From positions 1-64,000 of the forward strand of contig NZ_SNUA01000014.1 of the NCBI RefSeq assembly GCF_004360225.1: DNA of 64,000 bases, written 5' to 3'. The DNA comes from Alcanivorax sp. 24. GTDB taxonomy: Bacteria; Pseudomonadota; Gammaproteobacteria; Pseudomonadales; Alcanivoracaceae. Below are positions 20,046 through 29,989 of this stretch, piece after piece. Numbering within the stretch: position 1 is the stretch's first letter; the number at the start of each line of letters is the position of its first letter. The translations under genes and the position numbers were made by a program. The notes below the pieces were generated by a model. That model was not told the origin of the DNA. It made no database searches and saw nothing but the letters and a program-made list of their open reading frames with translations.

Positions 20046-21629
20046 ATGACCACGCCCCGCGATCAGGCCGGCCTTCCCTGGCCACCACCCGGACAGCGCT
20101 GGACCCCGGTGCGCATTTACAATGTCTACCGCATCGCCATCGCCTCGGTCTTGTTGATTCTTCACTACACCCACCAGCAGCCCTACCTGGGCCAACACTT
20201 GCCGTTACTGTTCGAATTCACCGTGATGGCCTATCTGGCCCTGATTCTGGTGTCCACGGTGCTCGAATACAGCGAGCGTCTGCCGCCCCCCGGTTGGGCT
20301 CAGTCGTTCGCCCTGATTGTCGACGTTATCGCCCTGGGCCTGGTGGTACACGCCAATGGTGGTCTCGAGGGAGGGCTGGCGGTACTGCTGCTGATCACCG
20401 TGGCGGCGGGCAATATTCTGCTGCGCGGTCGCATGGGGTTTCTGGTCGCCGCCCTGGCGACACTGACGGTGATGTACGAGCAATTCTACTTCGCTACCCA
20501 ATCCGGCGAGCGGGATCCATTCTCGCTGACCGAGTCCGGTCTGCTTGGCATCGCTTTTTTCATGGTCTCGGTGATCATCCAGCAGATTGCCTCGCGGCTG
20601 GAGCGCAGCGAGAGCATCGCCGCCGACCAGCAGGTAGCCCTGGACCGGCTGGAAGCCCTGAACGAACAAATCGTCCGGCGCATGCGTACCGGAATCCTGG
20701 TGTTCGACCGTCACGGGCGTATTCTGCAGTCCAACCCTTCGGCGGATAATGCGTTCGCCACCGCCATGAGCGGCCAGTCATTACCGGAGCCACTACGGGA
20801 ACGATACCAGGCCTGGCGCCAGGCGCCCCACATCCTGCCGCCCCCCTTGCGCGCCTCGAAGCAGTCGCCGGAGCTGTCCGCGCGCTTCGCGCCCCTGGAT
20901 ACCAGCCACGAGCAGTTGACCCTGGTGTTTCTAGAGGACACCGCGCGTATCGCTCAGGAGGCGCAGCAGTTGAATCTGGCCTCCCTTGGCCGGCTCTCCG
21001 CCACCCTGGCCCACGAAATCCGCAATCCATTGAGCGCGATCAATCATGCCACGGAACTGCTGCGCGAGGATGCCGGCGACGACAGTGACCGCCGTCTGCT
21101 CGATATGGTGCGAACCCACGTACAACGAGTGGACGGCATCATCTCCGATGTGTTGGACTTGTCACGGCGACCCAAAGGCCAGGCGCAAAGACTGGCCTTC
21201 AAGGAGGTTCTCGTGGAGGTCGCCGCGCATTGCCATGAAGACCGCAAGGCGCGTCTGCAAATGGACTTTGCCACCGATACCGAGCTGCGTTTCGATCGCG
21301 GCCAGCTGATTCAGATTCTCGACAATCTGATCGGTAATGCTTTTCGACATGGGGGGGAACAGGTCCGGGTACGCGTAACCCACGGAGTGCATTCAAAAAC
21401 CCGATTGCCCTGGATCGCGGTCAGCGATGATGGCCCGGGCATCGGCGAGGAACAGGCACGGCATTTGTTCGAGCCCTTCTTCACCACGCACGCCAAGGGA
21501 AACGGTCTCGGTCTGTTCGTGTGCCAACAACTGTGCCAGGCCAATCAAGCCAGTCTCAGCCATGAACCGGCTGATCGGGGCGCTTGTTTCATGATTACCT
21601 GCGCACATCCGGATAGACAGTTCCAATAA
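20046..21629 (+). CDS. pilS: Sensor histidine kinase PilS
   Basis: PilS is the membrane kinase that, with PilR, controls transcription of the major pilin gene through sigma54. Six hydrophobic helices lie in the first 180 residues, then a PAS-like linker (about 195-290), the HisKA dimerisation domain with HEIRNPL (phosphorylated histidine) and an HATPase_c domain with DNLIGNAFRHGG, DDGPGIG and GNGLGLF. Length is 527. The ATG at 20046 gives the family-like start. The pilR ATG follows the stop after two bases. Confidence 0.93.
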   Translation: MTTPRDQAGLPWPPPGQRWTPVRIYNVYRIAIASVLLILHYTHQQPYLGQHLPLLFEFTVMAYLALILVSTVLEYSERLPPPGWAQSFALIVDVIALGLVVHANGGLEGGLAVLLLITVAAGNILLRGRMGFLVAALATLTVMYEQFYFATQSGERDPFSLTESGLLGIAFFMVSVIIQQIASRLERSESIAADQQVALDRLEALNEQIVRRMRTGILVFDRHGRILQSNPSADNAFATAMSGQSLPEPLRERYQAWRQAPHILPPPLRASKQSPELSARFAPLDTSHEQLTLVFLEDTARIAQEAQQLNLASLGRLSATLAHEIRNPLSAINHATELLREDAGDDSDRRLLDMVRTHVQRVDGIISDVLDLSRRPKGQAQRLAFKEVLVEVAAHCHEDRKARLQMDFATDTELRFDRGQLIQILDNLIGNAFRHGGEQVRVRVTHGVHSKTRLPWIAVSDDGPGIGEEQARHLFEPFFTTHAKGNGLGLFVCQQLCQANQASLSHEPADRGACFMITCAHPDRQFQ

Positions 21630-21631
21630 CG

Positions 21632-23002
21632 ATGAATGACATTACTCCGCGTGTTTTGGTTGTGGACGACGAGTCGGACTTACGGGAACTTCTGGTCATC
21701 ACCCTGGGGCGGATGAAACTGGAAGCAACGGCCGCGGACTCCCTGGCCGCCGCCCAGCGTCTGCTGGATCGCGACACCTTTCATCTGTGCCTGACCGATA
21801 TGAACCTCGGCGACGGTACCGGTTTACAGTTGATCCGCTACGCGGCGGAGAAGGCGCCGGACCTGCCCATCGCGGTACTCACCGCGTTCGGCAATATGGA
21901 AACCGCCACCGAAGCGATGAAACTGGGGGCCTATGATTTCATCGCCAAGCCGGTAACGCTGGACCGGCTGCGGCAGTTGATCCAGGACGGCCTTGGCATC
22001 AGCCGCCATGGCGCCGCCGAAAGTGGCGAGGACGACGGGTTGATTGGCCAGTCGCCGGCCATGCAGCATTTACGGCGGCAAATCCGCAAGCTCGCCCGCA
22101 GCCAGGCGCCGATCTACATCAGCGGCGAGTCCGGCAGCGGCAAGGAAAAAGTGGCGCGGCTGATTCATACGCTGGGACCGCGCGGCGATCACCCCTTCGT
22201 CGCGGTGAACTGCGGTGCCATCCCCTCCGAATTGATGGAAAGTGAATTCTTTGGCCACCGCAAAGGCAGCTTCACCGGTGCCGTGGAAGACCGCAAAGGC
22301 CTGTTCCGGGAAGCGGACGGGGGCACTCTGTTTCTCGATGAGGTGGCGGATTTGCCGCTGCACATGCAGGTGAAGCTGCTGCGCGCGATTCAGGAAAAGA
22401 CCGTGCGCCCGGTGGGCGAGTCACGGGAGTTCAGCGTCAATCTGCGCATTCTGTGCGCTACCCACAAGGATCTCAGCGAGGAAATGCAGGCCGGCCGCTT
22501 CCGCCAGGATCTTTACTACCGGTTGAATGTCATCGAGGCGCACGTACCGCCGCTGCGCGAACGTCTGGACGACGTTCCGGCGCTGGTTGACCACATCCTC
22601 TCGCGACTCGGCATCGCCTGGGACACCACGCCGCCCACGCTCAGTGACGGTACTTTGGCGGCGCTGCGCGGGTATCCGTTTCCCGGCAACGTGCGGGAGC
22701 TCGAGAACGTCCTGGAGCGGGCCATGACCCTGTGTGATGGCAACATCATTGAACCCTCCCATCTGCGTTTACCAAGCCAGACCGGCGCGGATACCCCCAG
22801 CCTGGGCGGCAGCCGAGATCCGGCGTTGCCGCTGGAGGACTATCTGCAGGACATCGAGCGGCAGGAAATTCTCAAGGCTCTGGACGCCACCCACTGGAAC
22901 CGCACCGCCGCCGCGAAAAAGCTGGGCATGACGTTTCGCTCACTGCGGTACCGCTTGAAAAAACTGGCCCTGGATCAGGAAGAGGAAGAAGGCAGCGCGT
23001 AA
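21632..23002 (+). CDS. pilR: Sigma54-dependent response regulator PilR
   Basis: PilR is an NtrC-type activator. Receiver domain residues 1-120 with the acidic pocket DDE and phospho-acceptor aspartate in CLTDMNLGDG; central AAA+ domain with Walker A GESGSGKE and the sigma54-contacting loop, here GSFTGA instead of the usual GAFTGA; C-terminal Fis-type helix-turn-helix (RTAAAKKLGMTFRSLRYRLKKL). Length is 456. The gene runs 28 bases into the 3' end of thiO on the other strand. Confidence 0.94.
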   Translation: MNDITPRVLVVDDESDLRELLVITLGRMKLEATAADSLAAAQRLLDRDTFHLCLTDMNLGDGTGLQLIRYAAEKAPDLPIAVLTAFGNMETATEAMKLGAYDFIAKPVTLDRLRQLIQDGLGISRHGAAESGEDDGLIGQSPAMQHLRRQIRKLARSQAPIYISGESGSGKEKVARLIHTLGPRGDHPFVAVNCGAIPSELMESEFFGHRKGSFTGAVEDRKGLFREADGGTLFLDEVADLPLHMQVKLLRAIQEKTVRPVGESREFSVNLRILCATHKDLSEEMQAGRFRQDLYYRLNVIEAHVPPLRERLDDVPALVDHILSRLGIAWDTTPPTLSDGTLAALRGYPFPGNVRELENVLERAMTLCDGNIIEPSHLRLPSQTGADTPSLGGSRDPALPLEDYLQDIERQEILKALDATHWNRTAAAKKLGMTFRSLRYRLKKLALDQEEEEGSA

Positions 23003-24060
23003 AGTGCCGGGTCCAGATGCGGGCGCTCGCCACTCATCAGCGCCGCCAGCAACGCGGCGCTGGCCGGTGCCGACACCAGACCATTACGGTAGTGCCCCAG
23101 CGCGGCGTAGACCCCGGGCACGCCGGGCACCTCGCCCAGATACGGCCAGTCCCGGCCACAGCCGGGACGCACGCCGGCCCAATGGCTTACCGGCCTTTCC
23201 TCGGCCAGAGCCGGTAACAGCGCCGCCGCCATCCTCTCCAATGCCCAGCGCCCCGGCACCGTGGGATAATGGCTGTCATCACCGTCCTTCAACGTTGAGC
23301 CCGCCAGCACGGCACCGTCGGCACGGGGAATCAGATAGCCCTGCTCGGTCAGCAACACGGTCGGCACCCGCCCCGGCACCAACTGATAGAGCAGCATTTC
23401 TCCCTTGGAAGGAAACAACGGCAAATTGAGCCCGAGCGGACTGAGCAACCGCGAGCCCCACATACCGGCACTGACCAGCACACGAGCCGCCTGCCATTGC
23501 CGTCCGTCGGCCAGCGCCACCGACGCCCCACCCACGGCGCGCGGAGATAGTGATACCGCCGGTGTTGCTTCGAATCGCACACCCTGGGCCGAGAGATGAG
23601 CCCGCAGTGCCTTGAGAATACGGGGATTACGTAAATTGCCCAGAGTTGGAAACCACACCCCGTCCCGATCGGTGGCTTCCGGCATTCGCTGGGACAGGCG
23701 TTCCGCCACGCAGGACAGCCGCCAACGGCGTGCCCAGGCCATGGCGTCGGCACGTTCCTTCTCGGTTTCCACCGCCACCCACAGGCCGCTTTCGTTGAGG
23801 TCCTCGTCCACCAGCCCGGCCCGTCCGCGCAGCCGCGTGATCAGGTTGCGATAGCGCTCCGGCGCGTCCACCGTCAGCAGATTCATGGCGTCGGGATAGC
23901 GCCAGGCGTACAACGGCGACAGGATCCCGCCGCCAGCCCAGGAGGCCGGCGGAAAGCGGACCGGCGCGTCGATGACGGTGACCCGGCAACCCCGGTCGGT
24001 GAATTCCAAAGCACTTAACAATCCGACGATACCGCCGCCGACGACGAGCAAATCAGCCAT
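22975..24060 (-). CDS. thiO: Glycine oxidase ThiO (FAD-dependent)
   Basis: The enzyme oxidises glycine to iminoglyoxylate for the thiazole ring of thiamin. The N-terminal FAD-binding motif LLVVGGGIVGLLSALEF begins at residue 4, followed by the DAO fold with SWAGGGILSPLY and the C-terminal HYRNGLVSAP FAD contact. Length is 361. The ATG at 24060 places the FAD motif at the N-terminus; 30 upstream codons are open but unlike the family. The position between pilR and fimT is conserved with Pseudomonas aeruginosa. No other thi gene lies nearby. Confidence 0.9.
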   Translation of the reverse strand: MADLLVVGGGIVGLLSALEFTDRGCRVTVIDAPVRFPPASWAGGGILSPLYAWRYPDAMNLLTVDAPERYRNLITRLRGRAGLVDEDLNESGLWVAVETEKERADAMAWARRWRLSCVAERLSQRMPEATDRDGVWFPTLGNLRNPRILKALRAHLSAQGVRFEATPAVSLSPRAVGGASVALADGRQWQAARVLVSAGMWGSRLLSPLGLNLPLFPSKGEMLLYQLVPGRVPTVLLTEQGYLIPRADGAVLAGSTLKDGDDSHYPTVPGRWALERMAAALLPALAEERPVSHWAGVRPGCGRDWPYLGEVPGVPGVYAALGHYRNGLVSAPASAALLAALMSGERPHLDPALYALPSSSS

Positions 24061-24188
24061 AGCAATCAGGGAATATGGACTACAGAAAGAAGAGCAACAG
24101 TAGCACAAAGGCCACCTTGCCGGGACGGTAAACTGGCCTCTTGTTGCCACACATCAAAGGCCAGGACGGCCATGGGAGGGACAAGGAC

Positions 24189-24677
24189 GTGCGCGGATTC
24201 ACACTGGTGGAACTACTGATCACACTGACGCTGCTGGCGCTGCTGTTGAGCGCCGGCGTTCACTGGCAAAAAGACTGGCTGCCCCGGCATCGGGTGGTAT
24301 CGGCCAGCAACCAGGTTCTGGGTCTGATCCACTATGCCCGGGCCGAAGCGCTGACGCGGGGACCGATCTATTTATGCGACGGCAGCAGTCACTGTGACCG
24401 CTTCCAGACAACCTCTTCACTGCTTTTGGCGCGGGACCGGAATGGCATTGCCGCCATCACCGATGATGACGTGTTCCATCGCCTTGATCTGCCCGAGGGC
24501 ACCACCCTTGCCTGGCGCCGCTTCCGCGGCACCGCATTGCGTTATGAACGGCGCGGCAACCTGTATTACCAGAACGGCAGCTTCCTGATCTGCAACCAGG
24601 GGCAGGGGCGACGTATCGTCATGTCGGTGATGGGCACTGCTCGCATCGAACCGATCAGCAGCGGCGACTGCCTCTAG
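24189..24677 (+). CDS. fimT: GspH/FimT family type IV pseudopilin
   Basis: A minor pilin-like protein: a very short leader ending in glycine, then the class III prepilin motif G-FTLVELLITLTLLALLLSAG, then a GspH-type beta domain with a disulfide candidate pair (C67 region CDGSSHC and late cysteines). I chose the GTG at 24189, which has GGAGGG 8 bases upstream and leaves a three-residue leader; an earlier start at 24141 is possible. Length is 162. Its place next to thiO matches fimT of Pseudomonas. PilD should cleave and methylate it. Confidence 0.82.
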   Translation: MRGFTLVELLITLTLLALLLSAGVHWQKDWLPRHRVVSASNQVLGLIHYARAEALTRGPIYLCDGSSHCDRFQTTSSLLLARDRNGIAAITDDDVFHRLDLPEGTTLAWRRFRGTALRYERRGNLYYQNGSFLICNQGQGRRIVMSVMGTARIEPISSGDCL

Positions 24678-24707
24678 AATGCGGACCGCGATCCCGCCGT
24701 TTTCTCC

Positions 24708-25127
24708 TCACCGGTCCCAACTGGAAGTGGCGCTGGGCGTGCAATCCCCGCCTTTCACCCAGCAAGTCTGCCCTTCGCTGTTGAGTTTGAGATTGCCATC
24801 CCCCGCCATGCCCGCGCCGGAGTGGGGCGTGGCGGTGATCAGATAGCTCTGATGATCATTGCTGGTGGCCACCTGGACGTTGTAATAGGCGTCTCCGGCC
24901 AGGCCGCCGGCTGTCGCGCCCTCATAGGAAAAATGGCGGGCCCGGTAGGTTTCCAGCGATGCCGCCAGGTCCATCAGCTTGCCCTGGTATTCGGCCCGAC
25001 GGGTACTTTTTACTTGCTCGGTGTAGCTCGGGTAGGCGATGGCGGCGAGGATCGCCACCACCACCACCACGATCATCAGTTCGATCAGCGTGAAGCCGGC
25101 CATGGGATTCCGGGTCATCCGGTTCAT
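24708..25127 (-). CDS. pilE: Type IV minor pilin PilE
   Basis: Prepilin with an 11-residue leader cleaved after glycine before FTLIELMIVVVVVAILAAIAYP, with glutamate at position 5 of the mature form. The globular part is short (139 residues in all) and carries the C-terminal disulfide region (CWVKGGDC). It is the last gene of the operon; its ATG overlaps the pilY1 stop by four bases. The name rests on position after pilY1 and length, as in Pseudomonas. Confidence 0.88.
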   Translation of the reverse strand: MNRMTRNPMAGFTLIELMIVVVVVAILAAIAYPSYTEQVKSTRRAEYQGKLMDLAASLETYRARHFSYEGATAGGLAGDAYYNVQVATSNDHQSYLITATPHSGAGMAGDGNLKLNSEGQTCWVKGGDCTPSATSSWDR

Positions 25128-28090
25128 GGTGCCGTCCCCCCTTGCTCAGGTGGGAAATAGGCGTTGGCGTCGTTCTTTTCCATGGGATACCAGCGGCGTT
25201 TGCGGAACAGGTTGTAGTTCATGCCGTCATCGCCGATAAACTCCAGTCCCACGTTAAAGGACACGCCACTGCCGCCCTCATCGTCATCACCGCCGCCATC
25301 ACCATCACCGGGCGTGCCACCGTCGGTGATCACCGGCACCACGCCCGGCGGGATCGCGGAGGTAATCAGCTTGGTGCCGTCCCAGGAAGCCTCGCCATCG
25401 TTGGTGAAGGACGCCGGCTCCCCGGTGATCATGTCCGCTCGATAGGCATAAGCCTCACCGTAACGCACCACACAGGGATCATCGTCCTGGTCCGCATTGG
25501 TGGGCACGTAAGTGGTGAACATCACCGAATTCTGATAGATGCTCGGGGAAGACAATACCTTTTCACCGGAACGCAAGAAGGTCACGTACCACCCCTTCGA
25601 GGACGCGGACGGGTCACTGCTACGGGCATTGCGCAGCTCGCTCATGGTAATCACGTCGGGTTGATTGGTATTTTTAAAGGTGCCGTCGGCGAACATGAAG
25701 AAGCCTTCCTCCGTGTCCTCGTCCAGAGGGTGGGCCCGGTAGCCTGAGCCGACGGCCACATACAGCGTCTCCCGCAAGCCATCGCGCACATAACCGATGG
25801 CGGGCGCTTCATAAAAGCGGCGGTGCTCGCTGTCACCGAAATTGGCCAACCGAACCACGCCCTTCACCAGCGAACCGGCACCGTCGTTGTTATTGTCAAG
25901 ATTGACGCGGAACACCTGCCCCCCAAGGTCGGCGAAGTAGAGGTGGTCCGCCAGACCATCCAATCGGCCATTCTTCAGGTCCACCACGGCGATGCCTCCC
26001 GGCACCGACCATTTCATGCTTTCCACCGTTGTATGGGCGACGCCGGCATTGGCGTCGGCACCGGCGGACCAAATCAATTCACCGGTTTCCGCGTCGACCA
26101 TGTAGATGCCATTGCCGACACTGTCCTTCGCCGCTCTTTGGCCAGCGGTATCATGATGTTCGGCGTCGTAACCACCGCCAAACACCAGTACCGTTTTCAC
26201 TTCACCGTCGATACGTACCCGGGTGATGGTCGGCGTGGACCAGGTCTGCCCCAGTCGCTCGAATCCGCTACTGGCATTGGCGCCGCTCTCATCCTTGCCC
26301 TGGATCCGCCACATCAGCTCCGGGCTGCTTATGGACGACACATCCAGACCGTAATAGGCGTTCCCGCCCCGGCGCATGCCTCCGAAAATCCACACCTTGT
26401 CGGCGTCGCCGTTCTCCTTGGCGGTGCGATAGGCCACCCACGAACCGTCCATACCGTAGGGATCGCGGGTATTGTCCTCCCGCAAATCGGGGGAGCGGAC
26501 AAAATCATATGCTTTCCTAAGCATGCGGTCCGGCATGAACGTGAATTTCTCACGGCCGTCATCGGTATCGATGGCGTGCAACATGCCGCCATTGGTGGAT
26601 ACGAAGAGATAGTTCTCCTGGCCGTCCACGTCATTGGCGTTAGCCCCCAGTTCATAGTTCACCAGCAGCGGCACACTATGCATGGGATCCGCCCAGAGTG
26701 TGTTCAAGGCATTGTAGACTTTCAGCTTGGTATCAAACTCCGGCACCGGATTGTTGTCCGGAATTCCCATTTGCGCGGGTTGAAGAATCGTTTCCACCCG
26801 ATTTTCGGTGAGCCAGTCGCCGCCGCCGTTATCACTGTTATTGCCCACATAGATCTTGCGGTCCTGATATTGATCGTTTCTGCCACGAGCACCACCTTTG
26901 GTGACATCCGGGCCATCAGCTTCCGTGGGCGTCCAATAACTCCAGGCCGAATCGCGAAAATAGCCGGTGCTGGCATCCACCGCGGAGGCACCATTCTTAT
27001 CCACGACTTCACTGCCGTCCTTGCGATAACGTTTCAAATTGCCGGGCCAGACCGAACTTTTAGAGGGCTTGAAAACGGCATAATAAAGCTGATTCAGATG
27101 CTCCAGCCGATTGTTCTGGTTTACCGCCACACCCGGCGAAGTAATGGTTTGGGAGTCTTCCGCTATCAGATTGAGGATGTCATTGAACTCGGCGGCCAGT
27201 TCTTCGGCATCGTTGGCAAGACGAACCCTCTCCGTGCCACCGGCAACCGCCACCGAAGTCATGTTCCTTACCTGGGATGAAGTCGCGCTGACACCAAAGG
27301 CCACCTGCCAGGTCTTTACCGCACGCTCCTGACCATTGTTCTCGCTCGCCAACCACCCGGCCAGTTGTTCCTGACAACTGTATGAACCGTTGCAATACCC
27401 TCCGGCGATATTTCTCACCGAATCGTAGTCGCTGTCCCGAGTCGGGTCCCCATCGGTCATGACGATGATGTGGTTGCTTTCACACTGATTATTGATGTTC
27501 ATCGGCGATTGATAACTATCATCGCTGACCCAGTCCCATTGGCGACAACTACCGTTGGATCGATAGCGCACACATTGATAGTGCATGTTCACCGCCACCT
27601 GGGGTTTGTCCTGGGAGGCTTCCCCATACACGGCGTAAGTGGTCGGACTCATCCCCATCATGTAGCGAGCCATCTCTGAATACGCCTCCATGGTGGGCGT
27701 ATTCGAGGTGCCCGAAAGGCCGTTCACCAAAGACTTGACCTCGCCGCGAGCGGTGCTGTCCATGTCACTGACCGGATAGAAGACATAGCCGCCGTAACCA
27801 TTGCTGTCGTACCCGCCATTGAACTTGCCAACGCCCACGCGGACCCCTTCGCCCAGGCCGTCGATAACCTCGGTGAAGGCGGTTTTCAACTGCGACATCT
27901 TGGTCGGACTACCCTGCTCCATACTCCCCGAGGTATCGATCAGGAACAGTACATTGGCGATCTGTTCGTTCTCGTCATTGCCGACACCGGCGCGGGAGAA
28001 ATAGATTTCCGTATCGTCCGCGTAAAGCGGCGTCGGCGCCAACGACAAGGCAACCAGTAACAGGCCTGACTTGAAAATATTCTCGAGCAT
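25124..28090 (-). CDS. pilY1: Pilus-associated adhesin/assembly protein PilY1
   Basis: PilY1 is a large secreted protein at the pilus tip that affects assembly, adhesion and surface sensing. A signal peptide (cleavage near residue 24, YA|DD) is followed by a von Willebrand A domain with the MIDAS motif DTSGSM (residues about 52-57) and a C-terminal beta-propeller. A calcium-loop-like sequence DNNNDGAGS lies within the propeller, near the site known in P. aeruginosa. Length (988) is somewhat shorter than PilY1 of P. aeruginosa. It lies between pilX and pilE in a tightly packed operon. Confidence 0.93.
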   Translation of the reverse strand: MLENIFKSGLLLVALSLAPTPLYADDTEIYFSRAGVGNDENEQIANVLFLIDTSGSMEQGSPTKMSQLKTAFTEVIDGLGEGVRVGVGKFNGGYDSNGYGGYVFYPVSDMDSTARGEVKSLVNGLSGTSNTPTMEAYSEMARYMMGMSPTTYAVYGEASQDKPQVAVNMHYQCVRYRSNGSCRQWDWVSDDSYQSPMNINNQCESNHIIVMTDGDPTRDSDYDSVRNIAGGYCNGSYSCQEQLAGWLASENNGQERAVKTWQVAFGVSATSSQVRNMTSVAVAGGTERVRLANDAEELAAEFNDILNLIAEDSQTITSPGVAVNQNNRLEHLNQLYYAVFKPSKSSVWPGNLKRYRKDGSEVVDKNGASAVDASTGYFRDSAWSYWTPTEADGPDVTKGGARGRNDQYQDRKIYVGNNSDNGGGDWLTENRVETILQPAQMGIPDNNPVPEFDTKLKVYNALNTLWADPMHSVPLLVNYELGANANDVDGQENYLFVSTNGGMLHAIDTDDGREKFTFMPDRMLRKAYDFVRSPDLREDNTRDPYGMDGSWVAYRTAKENGDADKVWIFGGMRRGGNAYYGLDVSSISSPELMWRIQGKDESGANASSGFERLGQTWSTPTITRVRIDGEVKTVLVFGGGYDAEHHDTAGQRAAKDSVGNGIYMVDAETGELIWSAGADANAGVAHTTVESMKWSVPGGIAVVDLKNGRLDGLADHLYFADLGGQVFRVNLDNNNDGAGSLVKGVVRLANFGDSEHRRFYEAPAIGYVRDGLRETLYVAVGSGYRAHPLDEDTEEGFFMFADGTFKNTNQPDVITMSELRNARSSDPSASSKGWYVTFLRSGEKVLSSPSIYQNSVMFTTYVPTNADQDDDPCVVRYGEAYAYRADMITGEPASFTNDGEASWDGTKLITSAIPPGVVPVITDGGTPGDGDGGGDDDEGGSGVSFNVGLEFIGDDGMNYNLFRKRRWYPMEKNDANAYFPPEQGGTAP

Positions 28091-28119
28091 GACTCCCCCC
28101 CGCTCGTGCTTATTCGTGC

Positions 28120-28671
28120 TTAGTTTTCCGTGTCCACGTTAAAGTCGGACGATGACACCATCCCGCGTTTCAAGGCTTCCAACATGTGATGGTTGCCCAT
28201 TGAAAAGTCATCAATCTCCGCCTCACCGAGAATCTCGAAGGTGAAGTCAACCACCAGAGTGTTGTTGCCGGACATGCTCAGTTGCCCTCCGGATACCGCC
28301 CTCATCCCCTCCTGGCGAATCCGTGACCCCGCTCGTACCAGCCCTCTTGAATCCATACTGTCCGTGCTGGTGCAGGCCCTGGTCGCCGCCGTCGTGGCGC
28401 CACCCACCAGGCAGCGTTGTCCCACCGTCCCGGCCAGGAACGGCTGCAGTTGCGCACTGCTCATGCCATACAGGGCGCTGAAAGCTTCATTCACTGCCGA
28501 CTCGGCTCCTTCAAAAGCCATCGCATCCACCTGAGTGCCAGTGGCGATCTTGCTGCTGAACATGCTGGTTTTCATGGCGGTGATACCCAGGATCGAGACG
28601 ATCACGAGAATCATCAGGGCGACCAGAAGAGCGGCCCCACGCTGCGATTGATAGTGTGTTATCGGCATCAT
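28120..28671 (-). CDS. pilX: Type IV minor pilin PilX
   Basis: PilX-type protein with the N-terminal sequence QRGAALLVALMILVIVSILGITAM, which lacks the usual glutamate 5 pattern of major pilins, as expected of the PilX/GspK-like group. Length is 183. Two adjacent ATG codons exist; the first overlaps the pilW stop by one base (TGATG). It is part of the FimU-PilVWXE tip complex that primes pilus assembly with PilY1. Confidence 0.9.
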   Translation of the reverse strand: MMPITHYQSQRGAALLVALMILVIVSILGITAMKTSMFSSKIATGTQVDAMAFEGAESAVNEAFSALYGMSSAQLQPFLAGTVGQRCLVGGATTAATRACTSTDSMDSRGLVRAGSRIRQEGMRAVSGGQLSMSGNNTLVVDFTFEILGEAEIDDFSMGNHHMLEALKRGMVSSSDFNVDTEN

Positions 28672-29462
28672 CAGATCACATCCCAGGGATAATTCCGGAT
28701 AGCGACGGTGGAAAAGAACTGACGGCGTAGCGTTCTACCCGCGCTGACGTCGACCTCCCGATCCAGTATGTAAAAGGTCTGATCCTGCTCGCCGCCGCCA
28801 AGCACCGGCAGATCGGCTTCCATCAGCAGGCCGATCTTCACCGCCACGATCCGGCTTTGATCCACATCGGCGCTGGCCAGCACTTCGTCGGCGCTCAGGT
28901 ACTGAGAGGCGAAGGCAATGCCGTCGGTGGTCTGATCCACGCCATAGAGCACCTGGAAGCTCTTTATCCCCCGCAACAGGACGACTCCGTTTGAAGCACC
29001 ACTCTGGTTCCCACGGCAATAAAGCTCGTCATCGTTATCGCCCCCCACCCAGTAGGTGTTGACGATTTCCGTCATAACGCCCGCTCCATTGCCCTGGCAA
29101 TCCAACTCGCCATGGTAGGCAAGGGTGAGGCGATCGCTGTCGGCACCGCCGTCGCTCCCCGGCGGAATGGCGGACCCACCGGTTACCGCGCTGCTGGCAT
29201 CCAGAATGATGCCTGGCATGAAAGTGGCACTGACAGCGTCGCTCATATTGCCCGCCAGGCGCACATCCTGGTTGATAAAACGCATGGCCAGATCACCCTG
29301 CTCCTGTATCCGGGCCATGTTCTGTTGCAGTGAGAACGTCCGTTGGTTGGTGGAAAACAGAGAAATCGCGGCGCCGGTAATGATCAGTCCCAGCACCATG
29401 GCCACCATGAGTTCCACCAGGCTGAAACCGGTCTGTTGTTGATGTGTGCCAAACAGCCTCAT
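28671..29462 (-). CDS. pilW: Type IV minor pilin PilW
   Basis: Prepilin signal QTGFSLVELMVAMVLGLIITGAAI with cleavage after the glycine, and a long C-terminal domain (263 residues in all) including the cysteines in LDCQGNGAG and LYCRGN. The ATG at 29462 overlaps the pilV stop by four bases (ATGA); an alternative start 24 bases upstream lies inside pilV. Confidence 0.9.
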   Translation of the reverse strand: MRLFGTHQQQTGFSLVELMVAMVLGLIITGAAISLFSTNQRTFSLQQNMARIQEQGDLAMRFINQDVRLAGNMSDAVSATFMPGIILDASSAVTGGSAIPPGSDGGADSDRLTLAYHGELDCQGNGAGVMTEIVNTYWVGGDNDDELYCRGNQSGASNGVVLLRGIKSFQVLYGVDQTTDGIAFASQYLSADEVLASADVDQSRIVAVKIGLLMEADLPVLGGGEQDQTFYILDREVDVSAGRTLRRQFFSTVAIRNYPWDVI

Positions 29463-29980
29463 CGTGTCACCTCCATCACCACGCACTTGGCGCTGTCATC
29501 GGTATTAATGTTGCCGCCGTCGACACAGCCGCCGAGAGCCTGGTCTCCCCAGGCCACCACCACGCAACTGGTCAGGGTGGTGCCACTATCGCAGGGCTGT
29601 ACCCGGATCTTGCCGGCGGGCAACAAGTTTCCCGCCTGCCAGCGCAGGGTATTGCGGTCCCAGGCCGACATCTGATCACTGTCACACGAGCTTGCCATGC
29701 AGTTCGGATTGGAAGGCGGCGCCTCGCCCAGGGCACCGGCCCCCGTATCCCAGCTGTTTTGCTGAAGATAGGTGGAGCGGGCTTGCGGATTGGCAACGAT
29801 GCGTTCCAATGCGTCCCGTGCCAACGCCGTGGCCTGGGAACGAATATTGGCGTCCTCGGTGCTCTTCAAGGCATTGAGCTGCAGTCCGGCATAGCCAAGC
29901 ACGCCGATGGCCAGTACCAACAACGCCACCAGGATCTCCACCATGCCGACGCCGCTTTGCCGTTCTCGGGAAATGTGCAT
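29459..29980 (-). CDS. pilV: Type IV minor pilin PilV
   Basis: The N-terminal motif SGVGMVEILVALLVLAIGVLGYAGLQ is the PilV signature (G-M-VE instead of G-F-TLVE). Cysteines at NPNCMASSCDSD, VQPCDSG and LGGCVDGG could form disulfides. Length is 173. It starts 9 bases after the fimU stop. Confidence 0.9.
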   Translation of the reverse strand: MHISRERQSGVGMVEILVALLVLAIGVLGYAGLQLNALKSTEDANIRSQATALARDALERIVANPQARSTYLQQNSWDTGAGALGEAPPSNPNCMASSCDSDQMSAWDRNTLRWQAGNLLPAGKIRVQPCDSGTTLTSCVVVAWGDQALGGCVDGGNINTDDSAKCVVMEVTR

Positions 29981-29989
29981 GGCGCCCCC

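Noticed and set aside
19427-20053. 208-codon frame on the minus strand
   Set aside because: It covers the PP0621-type gene antisense and an intergenic gap; no domain and no good ribosome site.
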